64,000 nucleotides of DNA from Allomesorhizobium sp043769475 (GCF_043769475.1 NZ_CP171729.1:1922001-1986000), one strand, 5' to 3'. Counted from the first letter of the stretch, positions 8,567-20,584 are shown. The notes: generated by a model not told the origin, from the letters alone. Numbers and translations are program-made.

Positions 8567-9254
8567 TTTTCCGACGCCGCAGCGGCGCGCGATTTTCCTC
8601 GGCTTCTATGCGCTGGCGGCGTTGCTGGCCGGGGCCGAGATCGTCATCCTCGGCCTGGCTCTCAATCCGCGGGTCCATCCGGACTACCGCGCCTTCTATA
8701 TCGACGAGACGACCACGTGCCTCAACCGCGATCGCATCGGCAGCTACAGCCTTGGCGAAACGATTTCATTCCTGCACCTGGGAAAACAGCGGGAGGGGAT
8801 GAAACGCGCCGACAGCATGAAGGTGTGCGGCTGGACCGGGCCGACTGGCGACGGCACGTATTCCCTGGGCGAAACCTCGCGGCTTCGCGCGAAAATTCCG
8901 GAAATCCCCGGCGACCTGGCCGCCACGCTGGAGATGGCCCCGATGGTTCGCCCGCCGCAAATCACCCAGAGGGTGGTCATCTCGGTGAACGGCGCTCGCA
9001 TGCATGAGACCATGCTTTCCGGCGAAACACCTCGCAAGGTCTCCTTCGTGATCCCGCAGGCGGTTCTCGCCGGTGCGGAAGCGCTCGACATGGCCTTCGA
9101 CTATCCCGACTCGATCCGGCAGACGCCGGTTGCAAGCAACATCTACGACCGCGCGATCAAGCTGGTATCGTTCAGGCTGGACGTTGCCGATGGTGGTGCT
9201 ACGGATCCGACTTCCGCTCCGCGAACACCCACCGGTGGAGTACCAGGAGATTGA
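8553..9254 (+). CDS. Membrane-anchored protein of unknown function
   Basis: A 233-residue protein with one N-terminal hydrophobic segment (FLGFYALAALLAGAEIVILGLAL) and a presumably periplasmic remainder containing two cysteines (TTTCLNRD and MKVCGW). I recognise no family. The start is a TTG at 8553 with GAGG five bases upstream, overlapping the preceding glycosyltransferase by 14 bases, so translation is probably coupled. Its 3' end overlaps the convergent gtrA-like gene by 56 bases. It likely works with the PIG-V-like enzyme in envelope glycosylation, by context only. Confidence 0.65.
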   Translation: MPWSSFPTPQRRAIFLGFYALAALLAGAEIVILGLALNPRVHPDYRAFYIDETTTCLNRDRIGSYSLGETISFLHLGKQREGMKRADSMKVCGWTGPTGDGTYSLGETSRLRAKIPEIPGDLAATLEMAPMVRPPQITQRVVISVNGARMHETMLSGETPRKVSFVIPQAVLAGAEALDMAFDYPDSIRQTPVASNIYDRAIKLVSFRLDVADGGATDPTSAPRTPTGGVPGD

Positions 9255-9645
9255 GCACCGGGATCAAGATGCACGTGACCAGCAAAGGGACGATGCCCGG
9301 CAGGCCTAGCATGCCGGTCAGCAGCGCCGGCGTTATATAGGCCACCGCGAGCCCCGTCGCCGTCAGCAGCAGAAAGCGCGGAGCCTCCGTCCGATGCCGC
9401 CCGCTTGACACGAAGGTCACGAATTTGTGGGCGAGATAGGAAAACAGCGCAGCCGCCGCATATGCGGCGAGAGAGGCCTGGACGACGGTCAAGCCGACCC
9501 ATTCCCGGTTCATGAACACGATGGCGAGTGCAGCATAAAGGGCCGTGGCTGCGATGCCGATCAGCCCGAAGCGCATCAGGAGCTTCGGTTCAAAGCCGGC
9601 GATCAAATGTTTCTCAGGCGCGGGCGCTACACGCATATTGCGCAC
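9199..9645 (-). CDS. gtrA: GtrA family membrane protein
   Basis: A 148-residue protein with four hydrophobic segments and the GtrA pattern: RFGLIGIAATALYAAL at the first helix, AAALFSYLAHKFVTF in the middle and LLVLHRWVF at the end. GtrA proteins are thought to flip undecaprenyl-phosphate-linked glucose. It overlaps the upstream methyltransferase gene by 32 bases and runs into the convergent gene at 8553..9254. It is the third gene of the GT2, methyltransferase, gtrA operon. Confidence 0.85.
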   Translation of the reverse strand: MRNMRVAPAPEKHLIAGFEPKLLMRFGLIGIAATALYAALAIVFMNREWVGLTVVQASLAAYAAAALFSYLAHKFVTFVSSGRHRTEAPRFLLLTATGLAVAYITPALLTGMLGLPGIVPLLVTCILIPVLNLLVLHRWVFAERKSDP

Positions 9646-10306
9646 CCAAGGGAAGAGCGGCGAGCGAGCGCTCCAGTTTTCTGGCCAGCCGGCCGCTCCG
9701 CGGCAAAAGCAGGAAATGCTCCGACTGGATTTCCCCGAATCCGGTTTCTCGAAAGAGCGCCTCGGTCATGGCGGCACGGAGCAGCACGGCGTCCTTGTCG
9801 AAAGGGCACCGCAGAACGGCGAGGCGCGTCAGCGGATTCCAGGGGTTATGCTCGATGATGCAGGCCACACCACCCGGCCGCAGAACGCGGCGTATTTCCC
9901 GTGCGAAGTCATGCCAAGCGTTCGGCGAGACGTGGTGGAGGACACAACTGGCGAAAACCAGGTCGAAGGTGCCTTCATCGTAGGGCAGTGCAGCGGACGT
10001 ACAGACGCTGTAGTCGACGCCCGGATTGCTCCGGCGCGCGCGGAGAATCGATTCTTTCGAGACGTCGCAACCGTCCAGGCTCGCGAAAGCGCCCTCGAGA
10101 TGGCGATGAAGCGAACCGACGCCGCAGCCAATGTCCAGCGCCCGCACGCCCGAGCCGCCCTCATCGAGACCGCGGTCGATGACCAAACGTCGCAACAGGT
10201 CGGCCTTTGCTTTCAGAAAGAAATCATGCCCCAGCCCGGAAAATCGGATCGATCCCTCAACCGCTTGCCCGTAACTGTCTCGGTACTCGTCGAACAGGCT
10301 GGCCAT
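9614..10306 (-). CDS. SAM-dependent methyltransferase
   Basis: A 230-residue class I methyltransferase. Motif I is ALDIGCGVGSLHRHLE (about residues 55-70), the acidic end of strand 2 follows in DGCDVSKES, and the post-I region is DLVFASCVLHHV, then REIRRVLRPGGVACIIEH. The target is unknown; a sugar or lipid carrier in the glycosylation pathway is an inference from the flanking GT2 and GtrA genes. Start and preceding stop overlap as TGATG, indicating translational coupling. Confidence 0.85.
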   Translation of the reverse strand: MASLFDEYRDSYGQAVEGSIRFSGLGHDFFLKAKADLLRRLVIDRGLDEGGSGVRALDIGCGVGSLHRHLEGAFASLDGCDVSKESILRARRSNPGVDYSVCTSAALPYDEGTFDLVFASCVLHHVSPNAWHDFAREIRRVLRPGGVACIIEHNPWNPLTRLAVLRCPFDKDAVLLRAAMTEALFRETGFGEIQSEHFLLLPRSGRLARKLERSLAALPLGAQYACSARA

Positions 10307-11322
10307 CAGCCGAGCTTCCGATCCTTGCTCAGCGAAAGAACTCTGCGGCTGTCATCGGCGACTGCAGTGGGGGTAGGCTCCTCGAACCCCGTGATACGCT
10401 CGACCACGTAGAGAGGCCGGCGTTTCACTTCGGCATGGATGCTGCCGACATAGAGCCCGACCACGCCAATCATGAAGAGATTGATGCCGGAGAGAAGCGA
10501 GACGGTCACTACGACAGATGTCCAGCCGGCAACAACCCCTGTCTCGAATATCCACGCGAACATCGCGTAAGCGCCAAACAGCATAGCAAGCGCTGAAATG
10601 CCCAATCCAGCCCAGAGCGCCATGTGCAGCGGCTTTTCCGAGAAGCTGACGATGCCGTGAACCGCAAGATGCATCATTTTCCAGAATGGGTATTTGGTCT
10701 GACCCACTGTTCGCGCAGGACGTTCAAACGGTACGGCGGCCTGCTTGAATCCCATCCAGCCGAACATACCCCTGACAAAACGATCATGTTCGGGCATCTG
10801 CTTGAAAGTTTCCACCGCCTTACGGCCCACCAGACGGAAGTCGCCGACATCGCGCGGAATGTGAACCGGCGTCATGCGCTCCAGCAACCGGTAGAAGAGA
10901 CGCGCGGTGATGCGCTTGAACCAGGTTTCCCCTTGCCGGCTGACACGCCGCGCATACACGATCTCGAATCCTTCCTTCCACTTCGCCACCAGCTCCAGCA
11001 CGACCTCCGGCGGGTCCTGAAGGTCGGCGTCCATCACGATGACGGCGTCACCCCTGGCGAGTTCCATGCCTGCGGTAATCGCGACTTGATGTCCAAAATT
11101 GCGGGAAAGCTCGACCAGCCGGAAACCCGGCTCAGCGACAATGACCTCCCGAAGGTAGTTGACGCTTCCGTCCCGGCTCCCGTCATCGATGAAGATCACC
11201 TCCGTCTCTCCATCCAGCCGGCGAAGCAGTAACTTTATCCGCCCGATCAGTCGAGGCAGCACCTCTTCCTCGTTGCAGATAGGAATCACGAGCGAGTATC
11301 GTGGGGGCGACGACACGTTCAT
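10306..11322 (-). CDS. gtrB: GtrB-like polyprenyl-phosphate glycosyltransferase (GT2)
   Basis: A 338-residue GT2 enzyme. The N-terminal catalytic domain shows YSLVIPICNEEEVLP, FIDDGSRDGS and the metal-binding DADLQDPPE. The C-terminal third has two hydrophobic hairpin segments (about 230-255 and 265-295), as in GtrB/dolichol-phosphate mannosyltransferase-like enzymes that load a sugar onto undecaprenyl phosphate. It is the first gene of a three-gene reverse operon (GT2, methyltransferase, GtrA). The start at 11322 gives the usual short lead before the Rossmann strand. Confidence 0.9.
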   Translation of the reverse strand: MNVSSPPRYSLVIPICNEEEVLPRLIGRIKLLLRRLDGETEVIFIDDGSRDGSVNYLREVIVAEPGFRLVELSRNFGHQVAITAGMELARGDAVIVMDADLQDPPEVVLELVAKWKEGFEIVYARRVSRQGETWFKRITARLFYRLLERMTPVHIPRDVGDFRLVGRKAVETFKQMPEHDRFVRGMFGWMGFKQAAVPFERPARTVGQTKYPFWKMMHLAVHGIVSFSEKPLHMALWAGLGISALAMLFGAYAMFAWIFETGVVAGWTSVVVTVSLLSGINLFMIGVVGLYVGSIHAEVKRRPLYVVERITGFEEPTPTAVADDSRRVLSLSKDRKLG

Positions 11323-11629
11323 CCGTTTGTTTGGTGCAGCCTGACAGTTGGCGCAACAGCAATGGAATATTCGCTAAAAAGTTCCAGGTATGTGTTCGGT
11401 CGATTGTTTCACTCGCCGTGGGGCTGGCGGATCATGATCGACAGGAACCGGTCACCTGCGGCCAAGCCCACGACCGCATGGGCAAAATATCGGCTATTAC
11501 ACGAACGGGGTCCGTCCTCGATCAGAAGTTGGCGGCGAACACAAGCCGACCATGATGTAGCAATTCTCGGCTATTCCGGACCATCAACGATATGCCTTGG
11601 TGAGTTCGGCACTGGGCTAAACCGCCCCC
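11323..11629. other. Gap between the GT2 operon and dnaE
   Basis: About 300 bases separating the divergently placed start of the GT2 gene from the 3' end of dnaE. Base composition is lower in GC than the flanks around 11340-11420. I see no convincing gene, hairpin with T-tract or repeat. The promoter of the GT2 operon must lie here, but I cannot assign -35 and -10 elements with confidence. Confidence 0.5.
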
Positions 11630-14600
11630 TCACACCAACTCCACCTCCACAACCCCCGGCACGGCGCGCATGGCTGACGCAATCTGGGGCGAGATGCGGT
11701 AGCGGTCGGGCAGGCCGATCTCGATCTCGCCCTGCCCTTCCGGCTTGATCACCACGACGCTGACTTGGCCGTCGCCCTTGACCGTCAATTGCGACTGCAG
11801 CGCCGGCACCGGGCGGTCGTCGCGGACGAAAATGCGCAGCGCCTTCTGGACGCGGCTCGCCTCGTCCTCCAGCGAATGCACGGTCTGAATGCGCAGATTG
11901 ATGCCTTCCGGGCGGTCCTCGGCGGCGACGGTGATGACCACCGAGCGGCCGGCCTCCAGCAGGTCGCGATATTGCGCCAGCCCCTCCGAAAACAACACCG
12001 CCTCGTATTGGCCGGTGGTGTCGGAGAGCGCCACCACGCCCATCTTGTTGCCGGTGCGGGTCTTTCGCTCCTGCCTGGAGGTGACGGTGCCGGCGAGCCG
12101 GCCGGCGGAGGCACCGCGCTTCACGGCCAGCGAGAAATCGGCGTAGTTCTGCACCCGCATCCGCTCCAGCACCGCCTTGTACTCGTCGAGCGGATGGGCC
12201 GAGAGGTAGAAGCCGACGACCTGGAATTCGCGGTGCAGGCGGTCGGCGGGGAGCCACGCGTCGGCCGCGGGCAGGATGAGCGTCTCCGACTGGCCGGCGA
12301 GCGAGACGCCGAAAATGTCGGCCTGGCCGGATGCGGCGTTTTCCTGGGCGCGGGCGGCGAGGCCCATCATGCGCTCGACGCCCGCCATCATGGCAGCGCG
12401 CTCATGGCCGAAGCAATCGAGCGCACCGGCGGTGATCAGGCTTTCGAAGACGCGCTTGCCGACAATCTTCGGGTCGATGCGCTCGCAGAAATCGGCGAGG
12501 CTGGCGAAGGGCTTTTCGCGGCGCTTTTCGACAATGTGCTCGACCGCCGCCTCGCCGACGCCCTTCAAGGCCGCCAGCGCATAGAAGATGCGGTTTTCCT
12601 CGACCTCGAAATCGCCGAACGAGGTCATCACCGAGGGCGGCACGACGTCTATGCCCATGCGCATCGCGTCCTGGCGGAAATCGGCCAGCTTGTCAGTGTT
12701 GCCCATGTCGAGCGTCATCGACGCGGCCAGGAACTCGACCGGATAATGCGCCTTCATGTAGGCGGTCTGATAGGAGACCACCGCATAGGCGGCGGCGTGC
12801 GACTTGTTGAAGCCGTAGTCGGCGAATTTTGCCAGGAGGTCGAAGATGAAGTCGGCCTGCGGCTTGGCCAGGCCTTTTTCCATCGCGCCTGAGACGAAGC
12901 GGGCGCGCTGCTGGTCCATCTCGGAGCGGATTTTTTTGCCCATGGCGCGGCGCAGCAGGTCGGCTTCGCCAAGCGAATATCCGGCAAGCTCCTGCGCGAT
13001 CTGCATGACCTGTTCCTGGTAGACGATGACGCCCTGGGTTTCCTTGACCAGATGGTCGATCATCGGGTGGATGGAGGCGATCTCCTCCTCGCCATGCTTT
13101 CTGGCGTTGTAGGTCGGGATGTTCTCCATCGGGCCGGGGCGGTAGAGCGCCACCAGCGCGATGATGTCCTCGATGCGATCGGGCTTCATGCCGATCAGCG
13201 CCTTGCGCATGCCGGCCGATTCCACCTGGAAGATGCCGACCGTCTCGCCGCGCGACAGCATGGCGTAGGTCTTTTCGTCGTCGAGCGGGAGCTTTGCCAG
13301 GTCGATCTCGACGCCGCGGCGGCGCAGCATCTTCACCGTGGTTTCGAGCACGGTGAGCGTCTTCAGGCCCAAAAGTCGAACTTTACCAGGCCGGCATCCT
13401 CGACCAGCTTCATGTTGAACTGGGTGACCGGCATGTCGGAGCGCGGGTCGCGGTACATCGGCACCAGTTCCGACAGCGGCCGGTCACCGATGACGATGCC
13501 GGCGGCGTGGGTGGAGGCGTGGCGGTAGAGGCCTTCCAGCTTCTGCGCCATGTCGAGCAGGGTCTGGACGATCGGCTCCTTCTCCGCCTCCTCGGCGAAG
13601 CGCGGCTCGTTGGCGACCGCTTCGGCGAGTTTTACGGGATTGGCCGGGTTCTGCGGCACCATCTTGCAGAGGCGGTCGACCTGGCCGTAGGGCATTTGTA
13701 GTACGCGACCTACGTCGCGCAGGACTGCGCGCGCCTGCAGCGTGCCGAAGGTGATGATCTGGCCGACCTGATCGCGGCCGTATTTGCCCTGGACGTAGCG
13801 GATCACCTCCTCGCGGCGGTCCTGGCAGAAATCGATGTCGAAGTCGGGCATCGAGACGCGGTCGGGATTGAGGAACCGCTCGAACAGCAGCGAGAAGCGC
13901 AGCGGGTCGATGTCGGTGATGGTGAGCGCGTAGGCGACGAGCGAGCCGGCGCCCGAGCCGCGGCCTGGGCCGACGGGTATGCCTTGCGCCTTCGCCCATT
14001 TGATGAAGTCGGCGACGATGAGGAAGTAGCCGGGGAATTTCATGCGCTCGATGATGCCGAGCTCGAATTCCAGCCGCTCGCGGTACTGCTCCTCGGTGTA
14101 ACCGGGCGTCAAACCCGCGGTCTCGAAGCGCATTGCAAGGCCCTCGCGGGCCTGGCGGCGCAGTTCGTCGGCCTCGGCCTTGAGTGCTGCGGTCGGGTCG
14201 GCTTCGTCGCCGCCGGTGAAGCGAGGCAGGATCGGCGCGCGCTTTTTCGGGTAGTAGGAGCAGCGCATGGCGATCTCGACCGTATTGTCGATCGCTTCAG
14301 GCAGATCGGCAAAAAGCTCCGCCATCTCCTTCTGGCTCTTCAAAAAATTGTCCGGCGATAGCCGCCGCCGCTCGTCCGATGCGATGACCGCACCCTCGGC
14401 GATGGCGATCAGCGCGTCATGCGCCTCATAGTCCTCGCGGGCGGGGAAAAACGCCTCGTTGGTGGCGACCAGCGGCAGAGCGAGACGGTAGGCGAGATCG
14501 ACGGTCGCCGCCTCGAGTGCGCGGTCGTAGCCCGAGACGCGCTCGAGTTCGACATAGAGCCGGTCGGAAAACAGCGAGATCAGCGATTGCAGCCGGCTTT

Positions 14601-15162
14601 CGGCGAGATCGGCATGGCCGGCCTTGAGCGCCGAGCCGATCGGCCCGCGCGGGCCGCCGGTGAGGCAGATCAGCCCGTCCGACATGCCGGCCAGCCATTC
14701 GGTGGTGATCTGGACGGGCTCGCCGGGCGGCGTGTCGAGATAGGCGCGGCTGACCAGGCGCACCAGATTGCCGTAGCCGATCTCGGTCGCGGCGATGAGC
14801 ACGACGGGATAGAGGTCCGGCCCCTGGCGGCGGTGGCCGTTGCCGCGCGAGGCTTCGCTGGTCTCGCCGACGAAAAGCAGGTCCGCCTGGCAGCCTATGA
14901 TGGGCTGGATGCCTTCTTTGACAGTCTTCTGGGCGAATTCGAGCGCGCCGAACAGATTGTTGGTGTCGGTGATGGCGATGGCCGGTGCGCTGTCCTTGAC
15001 GGCGTGGCCGACGATCTTGCCGATCGGCAGTGCGCCTTCGAGCAGCGAATAGGCGGAATGGACACGCAGATGAATGAACGCGCGGCTCGCCGGAGCCGGC
15101 GCTGCCGTCCTGGCCATCGCCTCCCGCATCAGCGGATCGCGTGGAAGTCTCTCATCCGCCAT
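11630..15162 (-). pseudogene. dnaE: DNA polymerase III alpha subunit, reading frame broken by one base
   Basis: Two adjoining frames together make a complete replicative polymerase of about 1177 residues. The first (13363..15162) begins MADERLPRDPLMREAM and holds the PHP domain (HLRVHSAYSLLEG) and the palm with MPDFDIDF (about 439-445). The second (11630..13372) resumes with GLKTLTVLETTVKM and runs through the fingers, HhH and OB-fold to the C-terminus. At the junction the DNA reads GAC TTTT GGGCCTG; one more T would give FDFLGLKTL, the universal DnaE sequence. The gene is essential, so a sequence error in the T tract is most likely; a real frameshift or recoding is the alternative. The upstream ATG at 15162 is preferred over the open frame extending to 15276. 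Confidence 0.9.
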
Positions 15163-15282
15163 GGTTTTTTGCCGCTCGAAGGACTCAGGGAAAGGTGAGA
15201 TGTATTGTCCGGGAACGCATCGCGCCAGTCCAGCCTGAATGGACGCCGGCCACAGGCTTTTGGATGGACCGGACATTTCAGA

Positions 15283-15951
15283 TCACAACAGCGCGGCGAT
15301 CGATCCCCGCAGCTCGGCCGGGCTGGCGATGATGCGGGCCGCGCCGGCGGTCTCGAGTTCCTGCCGGTCGCCATAGCCCCAGAGCACGCCGATGGCCAAG
15401 ACGCCGTTGGCGTTGGCGCCGGCCACATCGTGCGAGCGGTCGCCGATCATCACGGTGCGGCGGGCGTCGAGAGCTTCGACGGCGAGTATATGGGAGATGA
15501 GTTCGGCCTTTACGGAGTTTTGGCCGTCCAGTTCGGAGCCGTGGACCACGCTGAAATAGCGGCGCAGATCGAAATGGTCGATGATTTCGCCGGCATAGGT
15601 CTTCAGCTTCGAGGTCGCGACCGCCAGGAAGAAGCTGTCGGCGACGAGTTCGGCCAACACATCCGGGATGCCTTCGATCAGCGTGTTCTCGAATTTGCCG
15701 ATTGCCGAATAGCGCTCGCGGTAGAGCCGGACGGCTTCTCCGATCACCGCGGCGTCCTCGGTTTCGAGCAGCACGGCAAAGGAGGACTGGATCGGCGGGC
15801 CGATGCACCAGCGCAGATCATCCGCCGCAGGCGCGGTGCGGCCGAGCTTTTCCAGCGCATAGCCGAGCGACCGGGTGATGCCGACGAACGGGTCCGTCAG
15901 GGTTCCGTCGAGGTCGAAAAGAACGGCCTGGCGTCCCGGCGATGCGTCCAT
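15283..15951 (-). CDS. HAD superfamily hydrolase, phosphoglycolate-phosphatase-like
   Basis: A 222-residue HAD-IA phosphatase. Motif I is VLFDLDGTLTDP (nucleophile and acid Asp near residues 13-15), motif II is AVATSK, and motif III/IV is MIGDRSHDVAGANANG. The cap region starts GITRSLGYALEKLG, close to Gph-type phosphoglycolate phosphatases. It starts two bases past the end of pccA, so the two are probably co-transcribed. Exact substrate is not determined by the sequence. Confidence 0.88.
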   Translation of the reverse strand: MDASPGRQAVLFDLDGTLTDPFVGITRSLGYALEKLGRTAPAADDLRWCIGPPIQSSFAVLLETEDAAVIGEAVRLYRERYSAIGKFENTLIEGIPDVLAELVADSFFLAVATSKLKTYAGEIIDHFDLRRYFSVVHGSELDGQNSVKAELISHILAVEALDARRTVMIGDRSHDVAGANANGVLAIGVLWGYGDRQELETAGAARIIASPAELRGSIAALL

Positions 15952-15952
15952 C

Positions 15953-17965
<2,013 letters not shown>

Positions 17966-18053
17966 GCGAGCGGCGTCCCTCCCGGCGTAGCGCTCCGTTC
18001 TATGGGCTATCCGGGAATGTCTCAAGCGCCCGAAACGTCATGCTTCGCGCCGC

Positions 18054-18488
18054 TCAAAAATGCATGTCGCGCTCGAACGGGCCGAAGCGTATGCTGGAAG
18101 CGACCATATAGGCCGCCGACCAGCCGACTATGAGAAAGCCCGTGACGCCTTCCATTGCTGCGAGCAGGCGCCATTCCAGAGCCGGAGGGACATCGCCGAA
18201 GCCGATTGTCGCGAAGGAGGAAGTGGAGAAGTAGAACGCAGTTTCGAAATCGGGAAATGCGCCGATACCGATCATGCAGGCCGCCCAGACGGCGATCTCG
18301 ACGCTCAGCAGCAGGAACAGGCCCATCGCCAGCAGGAACATCGCCATTAGCTTGGCCCAGCGCCGCTCTCGCACCGAACTGCGCTCGATGATCTTCGTCA
18401 TCAGATGGGTGAGCCCGATGAGTCCTACCGCATGAACGAGGAAGGTAACCGCATTGAGTAGCGCCGCCATGAGGAGATTTGCCGCCAT
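18054..18488 (-). CDS. Two-helix potassium-channel-like protein
   Basis: A 144-residue membrane protein with hydrophobic segments at about 5-30, 48-70 and 100-125. Between the last two lies a pore loop ending STSSFATIGFGDVPP, where TIGFGD matches the K+ selectivity filter (TVGYGD type). This is the Ion_trans_2 minimal channel fold, with no cyclic-nucleotide or RCK domain visible. The frame stays open far upstream but only as the antisense of the dehydrogenase gene; the ATG at 18488 gives the sensible N-terminus. It is divergent from the formaldehyde dehydrogenase gene and 88 bases upstream of pccA. Confidence 0.85.
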   Translation of the reverse strand: MAANLLMAALLNAVTFLVHAVGLIGLTHLMTKIIERSSVRERRWAKLMAMFLLAMGLFLLLSVEIAVWAACMIGIGAFPDFETAFYFSTSSFATIGFGDVPPALEWRLLAAMEGVTGFLIVGWSAAYMVASSIRFGPFERDMHF

Positions 18489-18608
18489 GCCGATGCATAC
18501 TATGGCGACAGGGCCGCGGCTATGCCGAAAAGTAGGGGTTCGCGGCGCTTGATCGGCCGGTGAAAAGCTGAAAGTTTGCGGCCGAATTCGGGATGGAGGA
18601 ACAAGACG

Positions 18609-19736
18609 ATGAAAACACGCGCCGCTGTGGCCGTTGGGGCCGGAAAACCGCTGGAGATCATGGAAGTCGACCTGGAGGGGCCGCGCGACGGCGAGGTTCT
18701 GGTCGAGATCAAGGCGACCGGCATCTGCCACACCGATGAGTTCACGCTGTCGGGCGCGGACCCGGAAGGCATCTTTCCGGCGATTTTGGGCCATGAGGGC
18801 GCCGGCGTGGTGGTCGATGTCGGCCGCGGCGTGACAAGCCTGAAGAAGGGCGACCACGTCATCCCGCTCTACACGCCGGAATGCCGGCAATGCCCGTCCT
18901 GCCTGTCCAGGAAGACGAACCTCTGCACGGCCATCCGCGCGACCCAGGGCCAGGGCTTGATGCCGGACGGCACCAGCCGGTTTTCGGTCGGCGGCGAAAA
19001 GATCTTTCATTATATGGGCTGCTCGACCTTCTCCAACTTCACGGTCCTACCCGAAATCGCGCTTGCAAAAGTTAATCCCGACGCGCCCTTCGACAAGATC
19101 TGCTACATCGGCTGCGGCGTGACCACCGGCATCGGCGCGGTGATCAACACGGCCAAGGTCGAGATCGGCGCGACGGCGGTGGTGTTCGGGCTGGGCGGCA
19201 TCGGGCTGAACGTCCTGCAGGGGCTGAAGCTCGCCGGCGCCGACATGATCATCGGCGTCGACATCAACAACGACCGCAAGGCATGGGGCGAACGCTTCGG
19301 CATGACGCATTTCGTCAATCCGAAGGAGATCGACGGCGATATCGTGCCTTACCTCGTCAACTTGACCAAGCGCGGCGCCGACCAGATCGGCGGGGCCGAC
19401 TACACGTTCGACTGCACCGGCAACGTGAAGGTGATGCGCCAGGCGTTGGAGGCGAGCCATCGCGGCTGGGGCAAGTCCGTCGTCATCGGGGTCGCCGGCG
19501 CAGGCCAGGAGATCGCGACGCGGCCGTTCCAGCTTGTCACAGGGCGAACCTGGATGGGCACCGCATTCGGCGGCGCGCGCGGCCGCACCGACGTGCCGAA
19601 GATCGTCGACTGGTATATGGAAGGGAAGATCCAGATCGATCCGATGATCACCCACACAATGCCGCTCGACGACATCAACAAGGGTTTTGACTTGATGCAC
19701 AAAGGCGAGAGCATCAGGAGCGTGGTCATCTACTGA
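18609..19736 (+). CDS. frmA: S-(hydroxymethyl)glutathione dehydrogenase, class III alcohol dehydrogenase
   Basis: A 375-residue zinc alcohol dehydrogenase. Catalytic zinc ligands are C40 (TGICHTDEF), H62 (LGHEGAG) and the later Cys in YIGCGVTTGIG; structural zinc ligands are C92, C95, C98 and C106. The NAD-binding motif is GLGGIG. CSTFSNFTV and the long class III insert identify the glutathione-dependent formaldehyde-oxidising class. GGAGGA 8 bases upstream fixes the ATG at 18609. The enzyme acts in the cytoplasm to oxidise S-hydroxymethylglutathione to S-formylglutathione; a hydrolase partner is not adjacent. Confidence 0.95.
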   Translation: MKTRAAVAVGAGKPLEIMEVDLEGPRDGEVLVEIKATGICHTDEFTLSGADPEGIFPAILGHEGAGVVVDVGRGVTSLKKGDHVIPLYTPECRQCPSCLSRKTNLCTAIRATQGQGLMPDGTSRFSVGGEKIFHYMGCSTFSNFTVLPEIALAKVNPDAPFDKICYIGCGVTTGIGAVINTAKVEIGATAVVFGLGGIGLNVLQGLKLAGADMIIGVDINNDRKAWGERFGMTHFVNPKEIDGDIVPYLVNLTKRGADQIGGADYTFDCTGNVKVMRQALEASHRGWGKSVVIGVAGAGQEIATRPFQLVTGRTWMGTAFGGARGRTDVPKIVDWYMEGKIQIDPMITHTMPLDDINKGFDLMHKGESIRSVVIY

Positions 19737-19759
19737 CGCCAGAACCCGGAGGCTTAGAG

Positions 19760-20540
19760 ATGCGGATTTCCAGACTTTTTTTTGCCTGCCGTGCTGGCAT
19801 CCGCGCTCCTGCTGGCGGCGTGCGGCGAGGAGCAGGCAGCCGATACCGCCCAGCAGACCGAGGAAGGCGCGCCCGAACAGCCTGAACCTGCACCCGGCAC
19901 GGCCGAGGACGTTGGACGCGAACTGCGCGAAGCCGGCGAGGCGCTGCGCGAAGGGGCGGAGAATCTGGCCGAACAGGGCCGCGAAGCGTTGAAAGATGCC
20001 GGCCCGGCGCTGGAGCGCGCCGGCGAGATCGCCAGGGACATCGGCCAAAGCGTCGAGGAGATCATCAAGCAGGCGCAGGAGGACTTCGATAGCGCGGTCA
20101 CTGAACTGGAGAAGCGGATCGACGAAGCAGCCGGTACGCCGGCCGCTCCGACCGGCGACCCCGGTGCCGTGCTGCCGCCGCCCGACCAGTTGAACGCCGA
20201 CACCCGCGCCGCCGCGCGCGCACGCCCGGCCGGCATCGGCCCCGACTATGTCGGCGTGTGGGCGGCGGATGCCGCCTCCTGCGCGCGGATCGATGTCGAG
20301 CCGGTCCAGCTTTTCGCCGTTATCACGCCGACGACGATCCGCCGCTACGAAAGCGTCTGCAATTTCGCTGCCCAAGATATGAAGGACGGCGAAGCCACCG
20401 TGGATGCGTCCTGCATTGCCGAGGGCAATACCGAGGAGCGGCAGATCCGGTTCGCCATGCAGGACGAAAACGCCCTGCGCATTTCCACGCCTGGCGCCGA
20501 CGGCGAGGTTCAGTTCGTTCGTTGCCACCTACGGCAATAG
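19760..20540 (+). pseudogene. Predicted lipoprotein, signal peptide out of frame in a T8 tract
   Basis: An ATG at 19760 with GGAGG seven bases upstream starts MRISRLF and then meets a run of eight T (19776-19783). Read as eight, the frame is lost; with seven T it continues as MRISRLFLPAVLAS and reaches the lipobox LLLAAC|G, then about 230 further residues ending VQFVRCHLRQ. The mature part has a long Glu/Ala-rich helical region (residues about 40-110, coiled-coil-like), a Pro-rich linker and a C-terminal domain with three Cys. No named family is recognised. As written only a TTG at 19782 could start the frame. Sequence error or slippage-based switching are the two explanations. Confidence 0.75.
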
Positions 20541-20584
20541 CCAGCTTCGCCACGCCGGACGGAGCGCATCGAGGGGAGAGAGCA

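Noticed and set aside
13363..13372. A split intein or alternative gene structure in dnaE
   Set aside because: No intein sequence exists at the junction; the two frames abut and differ only by one base.
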